Shown here piece after piece: positions 55,393 through 63,500 of a stretch of DNA of 64,000 nt. The position numbers and the translations under genes are program-made. Position 1 is the stretch's first letter. Each line of letters begins with the position of its first letter. The DNA comes from Chitinophaga pinensis (GTDB lineage Bacteria > Bacteroidota > Bacteroidia > B-17B0 > Aurantibacillaceae): NCBI GenBank assembly GCA_945860225.1, contig CAMAPT010000004.1, positions 62,001 through 126,000 on the forward strand. Direction: 5' to 3'. A model generated the notes under the pieces. It was not told the origin of the DNA, did no database searches, and saw only the letters and a program-made list of their open reading frames with translations.

Positions 55393-55791
55393 CTAAATAA
55401 CTAAGGATGCTAATTTTGAAACCATTGTATTTACAAGCTCATGAAGTGGTTTTTCAACCATTTTTTTTACAATGGGGTTTATATCACCTTCTAAATTTAT
55501 ATTAGTTTTTTGATCTTCAATGAAGTGAATATGGAGTTGGAAAATGAATTTTGCCACACCTGTAGTTTCAAAAGAAATTCGAGATTTTGGTATACTTTCT
55601 TTTATTTTAACATGTAACGGAAATAATCCTTTAATGGCAAATGAGCATGTATTAGGCGTACATTCAAAATTTTCTATTTTATTTTCCGGTAATAAATGTT
55701 TGAAGTGATTAAAATCACTCATAAATTCAAACAATTTTTCAGTTTTTGTTTGAGTAGAAAGTGTATCACTGTTGATGGAAAAATGAGCCAA
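55393..55791 (-). CDS. SRPBCC (START-like) fold protein
   Basis: A 132-residue protein with the helix-grip pattern of the SRPBCC superfamily: FMSDFNHFKHLLPENKIENFECTPNTCSFAIKGLFPLHVKIKESIPKSRISFETTG, ending in the long helix VKKMVEKPLHELVNTMVSKLASLV. It may bind a small hydrophobic ligand. It lies between pyrE (16 bases) and the thiamine-binding gene (5 bases) and is probably co-transcribed with both. The function is unknown. Confidence 0.8.
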   Translation of the reverse strand: MAHFSINSDTLSTQTKTEKLFEFMSDFNHFKHLLPENKIENFECTPNTCSFAIKGLFPLHVKIKESIPKSRISFETTGVAKFIFQLHIHFIEDQKTNINLEGDINPIVKKMVEKPLHELVNTMVSKLASLVI

Positions 55792-55807
55792 AATATTTAG
55801 ATAAGAA

Positions 55808-56455
55808 TTATTTTTTCCAAGTGGAAGGATTTTTACGCCACTCTTTCAAAGATTCAACATCATTAACTGTAATGTATTCGTGCTTAAGAGCCACCTCTAT
55901 AAGCGTATTATAGTTACATAAAGTAGTAGTAGGGCAGTTCTCTTTTTTCATATTTTCAACTGCTTCATCAAAACCATAAGTAAAAATAGCTACCATTCCT
56001 TTTACATTGCAACCTTGTTCTCGCAAGGCTTGTATAGCTTTAATACTACTTCCGCCCGTAGAAATCAAATCTTCAATAACAACCACATTTTGTCCTTTTT
56101 CAACAACTCCCTCAACCATATTTGTTAATCCATGTTTTTTAGCTTCGCTTCTCACATAAATAAACGGTAACCCCATATCTTGAGCAATTAGTGCTCCCTG
56201 AGCAATACCTCCAGTTGCAACCCCAGCTATCACGTCTGGTTTTGCAAATTGTTCGTTAATAACATTGACGTATTGTTGTCGGATATAAGTCCTGATTTGA
56301 GGGTAAGATAATGTTTTACGATTATCGCAATAAATTGGAGACTTCCAACCAGATGCCCAAGTAAATGGTTGTTCAGGTTGAAGTTTAATTGCTTTGATTT
56401 GTAATAAAAATTCGGCAATTTTATGCGCGGCATCATCAAATGTTGTCATTCTCAT
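55808..56455 (-). CDS. pyrE: Orotate phosphoribosyltransferase
   Basis: Forms OMP from orotate and PRPP in pyrimidine synthesis. The 215-residue type I PRTase shows PFTWASGWKSPIYCDNRKTLSYP, DVIAGVATGGIAQGALIA, the catalytic loop region FIYVRSEAKKHGLTNMVEG and the PRPP motif VVVIEDLISTGGSS. The first or third Met may be the true start. The gene leads a three-gene run with the SRPBCC and thiamine-binding proteins. Confidence 0.95.
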   Translation of the reverse strand: MRMTTFDDAAHKIAEFLLQIKAIKLQPEQPFTWASGWKSPIYCDNRKTLSYPQIRTYIRQQYVNVINEQFAKPDVIAGVATGGIAQGALIAQDMGLPFIYVRSEAKKHGLTNMVEGVVEKGQNVVVIEDLISTGGSSIKAIQALREQGCNVKGMVAIFTYGFDEAVENMKKENCPTTTLCNYNTLIEVALKHEYITVNDVESLKEWRKNPSTWKK

Positions 56456-56500
56456 AGTCTACAAAAATAACTTTATTAAAGGTAATATATACATCAAATT

Positions 56501-57115
56501 ATGAACATCACTATCTTTTATTTATCAAAAAAAATATTCATTCAAGAAAAAAATCAAAATACAGAAAATCAACTATTTAAAAATTTAGATACTCTAAAAA
56601 AAAGAGAAATAGTTGATGAATTTGAGAAATTTATCGAAGAAACTAACAGTGATAATTTGATTTTATTGACCGAAAATATTGATAAAGGACTTGATAAATT
56701 TAAAAAAGCTTTCAAGTTTATTAATGCTGCCGGTGGATTAATTATGAAAGAAAACAATTTTTTATTTATCTATCGATATAAACGTTGGGATCTACCAAAA
56801 GGAAAATTAGAAATGGGCGAGTCTCCTGAAGAAGCTGCTATTAGAGAATGTGAAGAAGAATGTGGAATAAATGCATTGAAAATTAAACATGCTTTACCTT
56901 CTACATACCATATATACGCACATAAAAATGGATACGCTCTCAAAAAAACTTATTGGTATAAAATGTCAACTACTTTCGAAGGTAGTTTTAAGCCACAATT
57001 AGAAGAAAATATAGAGAAAGTTGAATGGTTTGATAAAGAACAAATTCAGCAACATGTTTTATTAAACTCATATCCTGCCATTCAACATATAGTCGAAACA
57101 ATCATTTTAAGCTAA
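56501..57115 (+). CDS. NUDIX hydrolase
   Basis: A 204-residue protein that hydrolyses a nucleoside diphosphate linked to another group. The Nudix box is complete around 104-126: GKLEMGESPEEAAIRECEEECGI. The N-terminal 75 residues are a helical extension outside the catalytic domain (NQNTENQLFKNLDTLKKREIVDE). The C-terminal EGSFKPQLEENIEKVEWFDKEQI is the typical substrate-loop end. The substrate is unknown. It is divergent from pyrE with a 45-base gap, so regulation may be shared. Confidence 0.88.
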   Translation: MNITIFYLSKKIFIQEKNQNTENQLFKNLDTLKKREIVDEFEKFIEETNSDNLILLTENIDKGLDKFKKAFKFINAAGGLIMKENNFLFIYRYKRWDLPKGKLEMGESPEEAAIRECEEECGINALKIKHALPSTYHIYAHKNGYALKKTYWYKMSTTFEGSFKPQLEENIEKVEWFDKEQIQQHVLLNSYPAIQHIVETIILS

Positions 57116-57132
57116 TGATTTTTCTTAACTTA

Positions 57133-57648
57133 TTATTTTTCAGGTCGATATATTTTAAATTTACCTTTTTTAATATTTTTTAAATCAATGGGACTTATTC
57201 CCACTTTTTTACCAGAAAACCCATTATTTTGATGGGCTATCTCATAATTCGTTTCACTTATTGTTTGAAAAATAATTGCGGTATGGTGTGACATAGTTTC
57301 TGAATAAGTCACACCATTTTTCTCATATTCAATTTCTATATTTTCAAATTGAATGATATCTCCCGGAAAAATGGCTTCTTTTTTAAAATTAACTTCTTTT
57401 CCATATTTATATGGAGGCTCCCATTGTGCATTAATATAATTTAGTGCTTCTGATGCCAAATCCCAGCATTCTCCTCTTCCAACTTTTGTGTTTAATTTAG
57501 ATTTTACAAATTCTATAATTTGTTGATTGGCCGTTGGGAGATCTTTTACTTCAGTTTGTAATATAAGTTGATATGATAAATTATTAACACACAAAAGTGT
57601 CGATCCAACTGACAGTGAAAGTATAATTAAGAAAAGTGAAAGCTTCAT
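57133..57648 (-). CDS. Secreted cysteine-peptidase-fold protein (CHAP/NlpC-like)
   Basis: A 171-residue exported protein with an N-terminal signal peptide or anchor (LSLFLIILSLSVGSTLLC). The putative nucleophile is Cys61 in GRGECWDLASEALNY, the general base His121 or His122 in MSHHTAIIF, and the end of the fold is EIAHQNNGFSG. The arrangement fits papain-like or CHAP-type hydrolases, some of which cut peptidoglycan. It lies 70 bases from the other cysteine peptidase gene in the same direction. The protein could also be a noncatalytic relative. Confidence 0.7.
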   Translation of the reverse strand: MKLSLFLIILSLSVGSTLLCVNNLSYQLILQTEVKDLPTANQQIIEFVKSKLNTKVGRGECWDLASEALNYINAQWEPPYKYGKEVNFKKEAIFPGDIIQFENIEIEYEKNGVTYSETMSHHTAIIFQTISETNYEIAHQNNGFSGKKVGISPIDLKNIKKGKFKIYRPEK

Positions 57649-57718
57649 AGCGTTATTTTTTATTCAGAAAATTTCTTGGAAAATTAAAAACAAATAATCT
57701 AACTAACATCAATAAATA

Positions 57719-58243
57719 TTATTTTATTCTACCTGCACTATGAAAATTATTTTTAAAATAAGGTTCGTTTAAATCACTAATCATGACGCCTTTTTTAGAT
57801 GATGCATGCAAAAATTTATGATTTTGTAGATATACACCAATGTGTGAAATCTTCCTTCCATCCGTAATAAAAAAAACTAAATCTCCCTCTTTTAAATCCG
57901 ATTCTTTAATTTTTAGCGCTTCATCTCTTAGTGATTTTGTGGTAGAAGAAATTGTTTTGTTAAAAACATTTGCATACAAGGTAGAAACTAATGCGGAACA
58001 ATCGATGCCATTTTTGTCTTTTCCTCCAAATACATATTTAACGCCATACCATTCGTCTATAAAGCGATAAAGTTTTTCGTTTTTTATGTTTGTCTCTGAA
58101 ATACCTAACTTTTCAGAATATGTTTTTTTTATCCAATTATAACTTTTGTTTTCGGGTATAGATTTAGTTGGTATTGATTTATTCTGTCTACATCCAATTA
58201 ATATGAACAAACATATTACATAAATGAAGGATTTAAAAAACAT
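57719..58243 (-). CDS. NlpC/P60 family lipoprotein peptidase
   Basis: A 174-residue lipoprotein. The signal peptide ends LFILIGC (Cys18). The catalytic NlpC/P60 domain has the nucleophile Cys82 in KNGIDCSALVSTLY, the His in KISHIGVYL (His134) and a third polar residue at FLHASS (His146). These enzymes cleave peptide bonds in peptidoglycan, usually between D-Glu and DAP. It precedes the secreted cysteine-peptidase-fold gene and diverges from fabD, separated by 286 bases that show no gene. Confidence 0.9.
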   Translation of the reverse strand: MFFKSFIYVICLFILIGCRQNKSIPTKSIPENKSYNWIKKTYSEKLGISETNIKNEKLYRFIDEWYGVKYVFGGKDKNGIDCSALVSTLYANVFNKTISSTTKSLRDEALKIKESDLKEGDLVFFITDGRKISHIGVYLQNHKFLHASSKKGVMISDLNEPYFKNNFHSAGRIK

Positions 58244-58529
58244 ATTTATTTAACGAAAAAATTATTAAAGCAACTTAAATAAAAACAAAATACGAATTCA
58301 TTTTTTTCTACTTTTTAAATGGAATAGGTCAATAAGTGATGATAAATTTCTACTTTTTTTTGTTATTTTATTGTAATTTTATGCATTAAAAAATTAAAAA
58401 TCAAATATTTAATAGCTCTAATTTGTAGATAATTTATGTTAAATCCGTTTTGCCGATAGAAAATTATCTTAATTCGAAATATGTAAGATTAACATAAATA
58501 TTTTTTAAAAATCATTAATCATTATAAGT

Positions 58530-59417
58530 ATGAAAAAAGCATTTGTATTTCCGGGACAAGGTTCACAATTTACCGGTATGGGTAAAGAACTGTATGATAA
58601 TTCTGATTTGGCAAAACAATTATTTGATAAAGCCAATACTATTTTAGGATTTAATATCACTGATATTATGTTTAATGGAACTGAAGAAGAATTGAAACAA
58701 ACTAAGGTAACTCAACCGGCTATATTCCTTCATTCTGTAATTTTGGCTGCCACTATGGGCGAATCTTTTCAACCTGATATGGTTGCTGGGCATTCTTTAG
58801 GTGAATTTTCAGCATTAGTAGCTAACAAAACATTAGATTTTGACAGCGCATTGAAATTAGTTTCAAAGAGAGCTTTAGCCATGCAAAAAGCTTGTGAAAT
58901 AACTCCTTCTACAATGGCCGCTATTTTAAATTTGGCTGATGATGTGGTTGAAAAAATATGTTCAGAAGTTTCAGAGAGTGGGCATATTGTAGTTGCAGCC
59001 AATTATAATTGCCCAGGTCAATTAGTGATATCTGGTTCTACTGAAGGTATTAACTTGGCCTGTGAAAAAATGAAAGCAGCTGGCGCTAAGCGAGCTCTCG
59101 TATTGCCTGTTGGAGGTGCTTTTCATTCTCCTTTAATGGAACCTGCCCGATTAGAATTAGAAGCGGCGATTAATGAAACTGTATTTAAAACACCAATCTG
59201 TCCTATTTACCAAAATGTCAATGCACTTGCTGTTTCTAATCCAGACGATATCAAGAAAAACTTGATTCTTCAATTAACAGCTCCAGTTAAATGGACTCAA
59301 ACTGTTACGCAAATGTTTGCAGACGGAGCAACTCATTTTACAGAAGTTGGTCCGGGAAAAGTTTTACAGGGTTTAGTAAAAAAAGTGATTTCATCTGTTG
59401 AGACAGTTAGTGCTTAA
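58530..59417 (+). CDS. fabD: Malonyl-CoA:ACP transacylase
   Basis: Loads malonyl from CoA onto acyl carrier protein for fatty-acid synthesis. The 295-residue protein begins FPGQGSQFTGMG, has the catalytic Ser in AGHSLGEFSAL near 91, the Arg in SKRALAMQKA and His in GGAFHSPLMEPA. It is the same length as E. coli FabD (about 300 residues). Together with accD it belongs to lipid synthesis. The beta-barrel gene follows after 9 bases. The 58244-58529 gap before it is AT-rich and shows no feature. Confidence 0.95.
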   Translation: MKKAFVFPGQGSQFTGMGKELYDNSDLAKQLFDKANTILGFNITDIMFNGTEEELKQTKVTQPAIFLHSVILAATMGESFQPDMVAGHSLGEFSALVANKTLDFDSALKLVSKRALAMQKACEITPSTMAAILNLADDVVEKICSEVSESGHIVVAANYNCPGQLVISGSTEGINLACEKMKAAGAKRALVLPVGGAFHSPLMEPARLELEAAINETVFKTPICPIYQNVNALAVSNPDDIKKNLILQLTAPVKWTQTVTQMFADGATHFTEVGPGKVLQGLVKKVISSVETVSA

Positions 59418-59425
59418 ATTAAGAC

Positions 59426-60130
59426 ATGTTAAAAAAAACGTTTAACAGTATCATATTATTATTTTTTGTTTTCCAATCGAATGCACAATTCTTTGATGGA
59501 TTTGGTGTGTTTGTGGGTGGAACATCGTCGCGTCATCGCTACGTTAATAATTCTTCTTACGATGCTGTTTTTTTAACACATATAATTCCTGCTCCCACTC
59601 ATAAATCTAAAGAGTTATTCTATTTTAGTATTGGGACATTTAAGGAATTTTTGTCATACAAACACTTTAAATGGCAAACCGAATTTGAATATTGTAGAAA
59701 GGGGGCGGTTGAAAAAATAGTCAACAATATGCCATCTACAGAAACTACCGGTAAGAATCAGTATACAAATATAGAATGGAACAACTTTATTAAATTAATA
59801 GGTAACGAGGGGTATAGAGGCGTTCCTTATCTGATGCTTGGTATTAGGTTAGATTATAACTTAAAAAGATATCTTACAGCTTATTATCAAATTTCTAATT
59901 TGGTACCGAAAATTATGGCAACGCCAGATATTGGAATTGGATATGAATTTGTTAATTATGGAAATTGGAGATTGTTTTCAGAAGGGCATTATAACCCCGA
60001 TTTAAATAAAATAAAATCAGCCAATATTACATTTTCACAACGAATGTGGGAATTAAGGGTTGGTTTAATACGAAGAATTGATAAATCGGAGAAATGTAAT
60101 ACTCCGAAGTATAATGGAAGTTATTATTAA
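59426..60130 (+). CDS. Secreted beta-barrel-like outer-membrane protein
   Basis: A 234-residue protein with a signal peptide ending QSNAQF. The rest alternates hydrophobic and polar residues in the style of an outer-membrane barrel: GYRGVPYLMLGIRLDYNLKRYLTAYYQI, then IGIGYEFVNYGNWRLFSEGHYNPDLN and FSQRMWELRVGLIRRI. No known domain was recognised. It follows fabD by 9 bases and ends 21 bases from the alanine-dehydrogenase-like gene. A C-terminal aromatic residue (YY) after GS is compatible with BAM insertion. Confidence 0.75.
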   Translation: MLKKTFNSIILLFFVFQSNAQFFDGFGVFVGGTSSRHRYVNNSSYDAVFLTHIIPAPTHKSKELFYFSIGTFKEFLSYKHFKWQTEFEYCRKGAVEKIVNNMPSTETTGKNQYTNIEWNNFIKLIGNEGYRGVPYLMLGIRLDYNLKRYLTAYYQISNLVPKIMATPDIGIGYEFVNYGNWRLFSEGHYNPDLNKIKSANITFSQRMWELRVGLIRRIDKSEKCNTPKYNGSYY

Positions 60131-60151
60131 AACAAAATAAAAATTATTATT

Positions 60152-61369
60152 ATGGTAATGAGTAAGGACGTTCTATTCTCCTTAACAAAAGGAGGTTATG
60201 CACCACAAGAAGAAATGCTTGAGGTTGCAAGAAAAAAAGGTAGGTTATATATTGGTATTCCTAAAGAAATGGCTTTTCAGGAAAATCGTGTTCCTTTAGT
60301 TCCTGATGCAGTGGCGTTATTAGTTAATAATGGTCATCATATTGTTATTGAATCTGGCGCTGGTGAAGCTGCACATTTTGTTGACTCTGATTATAGTGAA
60401 GCAGGTGCGGAAATCGTTTATTCTTCTGAAGAAGTTTATAAAGCGGATATCATTATAAAGATAGCTCCACCAACATTGGATGAAATCAGTCAGATGAAAG
60501 CCAAACAAACTTTATTTTCCGCTCTTCAACTAACCGTACAACCTGAAGATTTTTTAAAAAAATTGGTAGCCAAAAAATTAAATTGTGTGGCATTTGATCT
60601 TATAACAGATGATGCAGGAATTTTTCCAATTATCAGAGCGATGGGTGAGATAGCAGGAGGAACCTCTATTTTAGTTGCAGCGGAGTTATTAAGTAATGCC
60701 AACAATGGAGTTGGTTCTATTCTAGGTGGTATTAGTGGTATTTCGCCAACAGAAGTAGTGATATTAGGTGCCGGTACAGTTGGTGAATTTGCTGCAAGAG
60801 CCGCTTTGGGTTTAGGAGCCACCGTAAAAGTTTTTGATAACTCGATAACCCGATTACGCCGTTTGCAAAGTCAATTAGGTACTCGGATATTTACATCAGT
60901 TATTGTTCCAAAAGTGTTAGAGAAACATTTAAAAACAGCCGACGTAGCTATTGGAGCATTAAGAGCATCAAAAGGAAGAAGTCCCTGTATTGTAACTGAA
61001 GAAATGGTTGCCGAAATGAAAACTGGTTCGGTTATTATTGATGTAAGTATTGATCAAGGTGGGGTTTTTGAAACATCTGAAGTTACTACTCATACAAAAC
61101 CTGTTTTTAGAAAACATGGAGTTATTCATTATTGTGTTCCAAATATTCCTTCACGAGTTGCAAGAACTGCATCGTATGCATTTAGCAATATTTTTCAGCA
61201 AATATTAATGAACATGGGAGATGAAGGTGGATTTGATAGCCTTGTAAGAAAAGATTCAGGAGTTAGAAATGGAGTGTATATCTATAATGGAATTTTAACT
61301 AATCAATTTTTAGGAGAAGCATTTAACTTACCTCATAAAGACATTAATTTATTAATGGCTGCGATGTAA
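60152..61369 (+). CDS. Alanine dehydrogenase-like protein (AlaDH/PntA family), catalytic residues altered
   Basis: A 405-residue NAD-binding protein, longer at the N-terminus by about 30 residues than classical alanine dehydrogenase. It keeps GIPKEMAFQENRV (Arg near 46), the nucleotide motif ILGAGTVGEFAARAALGLGA with Asp in VFDNS, and IIDVSIDQGGVFE with the conserved Asp. The AlaDH residue Lys75 falls at Ala105 (in KIAPP) and His96 at Gln126 (in SALQLT). Two of the four known active-site residues are therefore missing, so the reaction is uncertain. A Met at codon 3 is an alternative start. A small repeat element follows downstream. Confidence 0.85.
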   Translation: MVMSKDVLFSLTKGGYAPQEEMLEVARKKGRLYIGIPKEMAFQENRVPLVPDAVALLVNNGHHIVIESGAGEAAHFVDSDYSEAGAEIVYSSEEVYKADIIIKIAPPTLDEISQMKAKQTLFSALQLTVQPEDFLKKLVAKKLNCVAFDLITDDAGIFPIIRAMGEIAGGTSILVAAELLSNANNGVGSILGGISGISPTEVVILGAGTVGEFAARAALGLGATVKVFDNSITRLRRLQSQLGTRIFTSVIVPKVLEKHLKTADVAIGALRASKGRSPCIVTEEMVAEMKTGSVIIDVSIDQGGVFETSEVTTHTKPVFRKHGVIHYCVPNIPSRVARTASYAFSNIFQQILMNMGDEGGFDSLVRKDSGVRNGVYIYNGILTNQFLGEAFNLPHKDINLLMAAM

Positions 61370-61423
61370 TTCAGTCAATTTTTTGCAAAAATCTTTTTTA
61401 GTTAAATAATATTTTAAATAAAA

Positions 61424-61551
61424 GAGGCTGTCTCAAAAGTTTTTTTGATTGTTATTTTGAGCTCAATTGGGAACTAAACGTTCCTAATTAAGCTTCTATA
61501 CTGCGATTGATGTGATAGAAATATAAAACACTGTCCTTTTGAGAAACCCTC
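61424..61551. repeat. Small element with terminal inverted repeats
   Basis: A 128-base segment bounded by 16-base near-perfect inverted ends: GAGGCTGTCTCAAAAG at 61424-61439 and CTTTTGAGAAACCCTC at 61536-61551 (14 of 16 complementary). Inside is a second dyad, AATTGGGAAC (61465-61474) with GTTCCTAATT (61480-61489). No reading frame of note is present. It lies between the alanine-dehydrogenase-like and DUF4258-like genes. It resembles short non-coding repeats or MITE-like remnants; no target-site duplication is clear. Confidence 0.6.
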
Positions 61552-61563
61552 CTATGTGTGATT

Positions 61564-61968
61564 ATGAATTTTAAACAACGGCTTCGTTTATTTTTAATGG
61601 GTTTTATTCCTGGTTGTATTATATTAATTTTTATAGTTAATAAAACAGGGTGCACAAGTCCAAACGAGTTAAAAATGCTCGAATTAAGACACCAGCAAAT
61701 AAAATTTGGTAAAAAAGCAACTTGTAAATTAAAATGTTTGTCTATTACCGAGAAGTTATTTTCGATAAAAATGATTGATTTTAAAGTAAATTATGATTTA
61801 AGTGATGTTCATAAGAAACCTTTTGGATTTTATTACCTTCAATCGATTGAAAATAAGGATGCTCGATATGAAATGGTAATTGAGGACAGAGATACCATAT
61901 CTTACATTGATGATATTAAACTTTTAACCAATCAAGTTACCGATTGTCGTTGTGATACCTTAAAATAA
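61564..61968 (+). CDS. Small membrane protein, DUF4258-like
   Basis: A 134-residue protein with one N-terminal transmembrane segment (LFLMGFIPGCIILIFIV near 8-24) and a polar cysteine-rich part (TGCTSPNELKML, KATCKLKCLSI, CRCDTLK at the end). The pattern (GC after the helix, C-x3-C pair, then beta strands) is like DUF4258-type proteins of Bacteroidota, which are of unknown role. The frame opens at a GTG at 61558, but the ATG at 61564 is preferred. Its stop abuts the wcaF start, so the two are translationally linked. Confidence 0.65.
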   Translation: MNFKQRLRLFLMGFIPGCIILIFIVNKTGCTSPNELKMLELRHQQIKFGKKATCKLKCLSITEKLFSIKMIDFKVNYDLSDVHKKPFGFYYLQSIENKDARYEMVIEDRDTISYIDDIKLLTNQVTDCRCDTLK

Positions 61969-62529
61969 ATGGAAACACAATTAAAAACAGATTTATCCAA
62001 ATACAATAATGATTGGTATACAGCCGGTGGTAGTTCAATTAAACGAATATTATGGTATATAGTAAATGCTATTTTTTTTAACTCGGCTTTTCCAATTAAT
62101 TCTTTAAAATGTTTTTTATTACGATTATTTGGTGCTGAAATAGGGAAAGGTGTTGTTATCAAACCATTTGTAAACATCAAATATCCTTGGTTGTTAAAAA
62201 TAGGTAATTACGTATGGGTAGGGGAGAAGGTATGGATTGACAATCTAGGTTTAGTTATCTTGCACAATAATTCATGTATATCTCAGGGAGCCTTATTATT
62301 GTGTGGCAACCATCATTATAAAAAGGTAGGATTTGATTTAATAGTTGGTAATATAATTATAGAAGAAGGAGCGTGGGTAGGAGCTAAATGTGTGGTTTGT
62401 CCAGGAGTAAAAATCGGCAACCATTCTGTTTTAACAGTTAATAGTGTCGCTACAAAAAGTATAGAGCCATGGAGTATTTATCAAGGAAACCCTGCTCAAA
62501 AAATAAAGACTAGAGTCATTAAAAATTAA
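61969..62529 (+). CDS. wcaF: WcaF family O-acetyltransferase
   Basis: A hexapeptide-repeat (left-handed beta helix) acetyltransferase that uses acetyl-CoA to modify a sugar in colanic-acid or capsule-type polysaccharide. The 186-residue protein has an N-terminal region (WYTAGGSSIKRILWYIVNAIFF), repeats such as AEIGKGVVIKPFVNIKYPWLLKIGNYVWVGEKVWIDNLG and the catalytic-type NHHYKKVGFDL with His residues, then GAWVGAKCVVCPGVKIG and NPAQKIKTR at the end. It is far from the exopolysaccharide cluster at the left edge but could serve it. The convergent gene ends one base beyond its stop. Confidence 0.9.
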   Translation: METQLKTDLSKYNNDWYTAGGSSIKRILWYIVNAIFFNSAFPINSLKCFLLRLFGAEIGKGVVIKPFVNIKYPWLLKIGNYVWVGEKVWIDNLGLVILHNNSCISQGALLLCGNHHYKKVGFDLIVGNIIIEEGAWVGAKCVVCPGVKIGNHSVLTVNSVATKSIEPWSIYQGNPAQKIKTRVIKN

Positions 62530-62530
62530 A

Positions 62531-63055
62531 TTAAAAAGTTTGAGCAACTTCTTTCTTTATGTAATCGATGGCAATATCACTTGGAAGTTTTTTGCCTAAA
62601 TTGGATGAAATATTTAAAATCATCATGGCTAATTCTGAACTATTAGCCTCAGGTGAAACTTTAGAAGATGAAATATTGATTAATTGAATTAATTCTTCTT
62701 TAGAGGTTTTTACTAATTCCCATGCTCCAGACGATAAATAAATTTGTTGAGACAAATTATGTTCATATTCTGATTTTATAGAAACGATTAATTCTTGATG
62801 TAATTGGCGAGCCACCATACCATTTTTATTAATTCGAATCACTAAACTATTAGGATTAATTCTTTCCAAAAAAATAACAATACGTTCGTATGCCTGAATT
62901 TTTAAAGGAGTAATTGCTGATTGAACAGATTTTTTCAACTCATGTTCACGTCTTTTTTGATCATTATCTAAAAATTTTTTCACCAAAAAAAAGGTTGCAG
63001 CAAATACAGCAGCTGCAGGAATCATAATTTTTAATATTTCAATAAAACCGTTCAT
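62531..63055 (-). CDS. Membrane-anchored hypothetical protein (DUF7935-like)
   Basis: A 174-residue protein with one N-terminal transmembrane segment (IMIPAAAVFAATFFLVKKFL near 10-29) and a cytoplasmic helical region. Conserved-looking blocks are PLKIQAYERIVIFLERINPNSLVIRI and EYEHNLSQQIYLSSGAWELVKTSKEEL. I associate these with a Bacteroidota family of unknown function (DUF7935). The gene converges with wcaF with one base between stops, and no promoter is clear. It may be regulatory or scaffold; nothing catalytic is evident. Confidence 0.7.
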   Translation of the reverse strand: MNGFIEILKIMIPAAAVFAATFFLVKKFLDNDQKRREHELKKSVQSAITPLKIQAYERIVIFLERINPNSLVIRINKNGMVARQLHQELIVSIKSEYEHNLSQQIYLSSGAWELVKTSKEELIQLINISSSKVSPEANSSELAMMILNISSNLGKKLPSDIAIDYIKKEVAQTF

Positions 63056-63158
63056 ATAAATTTGATTATTATTTTAAGTTATAGTTTAATAAAATTTTAT
63101 TTGTCACAATTTAAGATTAATTTTTTTATTGAACAGATATAAATACCATTAGATTACA

Positions 63159-63500
63159 TTAACCTCCTGCTTTTTTAACTTTATAGTTTAGTTTAATTAA
63201 TATATCTACTAATTTGTCTCTGTTATCTCCTTGAATCAGAATGTTGCCATCTTTTGCATTTCCTCCAACACCACATTTTTGTTTTAACATTTTTGTCAAT
63301 TCTAATAAATCTTCACTGGTTCCAATAAAACCACTGATACGTGTTACTATTTTTCCTCCGCCAATTCTATCCAAAAAAATTTTTAAATTTTGTTGTTGAG
63401 GAGGGAGAGTTGTGGACGCATCCTCTTCTTGATTTTGGTAATTAAAATCAGGATTTGTCGAATAAACAATATTAATTCTGTTTTTATCTTTTTTACTCAT
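63159..63500 (-). CDS. yciH: Translation initiation factor SUI1/YciH
   Basis: A 113-residue protein with an N-terminal linker of about 40 residues ([21 protein letters not shown]) and the SUI1/eIF1 domain: [63 protein letters not shown]. The family acts on ribosome fidelity at initiation. The start at 63500 overlaps the stop of the upstream TPR gene by four bases (ATGA), so translation is coupled. The 103-base gap to the next gene is AT-rich. Confidence 0.92.
   Translation of the reverse strand: MSKKDKNRINIVYSTNPDFNYQNQEEDASTTLPPQQQNLKIFLDRIGGGKIVTRISGFIGTSEDLLELTKMLKQKCGVGGNAKDGNILIQGDNRDKLVDILIKLNYKVKKAGG

Noticed and set aside
57133-58243. Toxin-antitoxin reading of the tandem cysteine-peptidase genes
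   Set aside because: Both proteins carry export signals and no small cytoplasmic partner is present, so an envelope role fits better.
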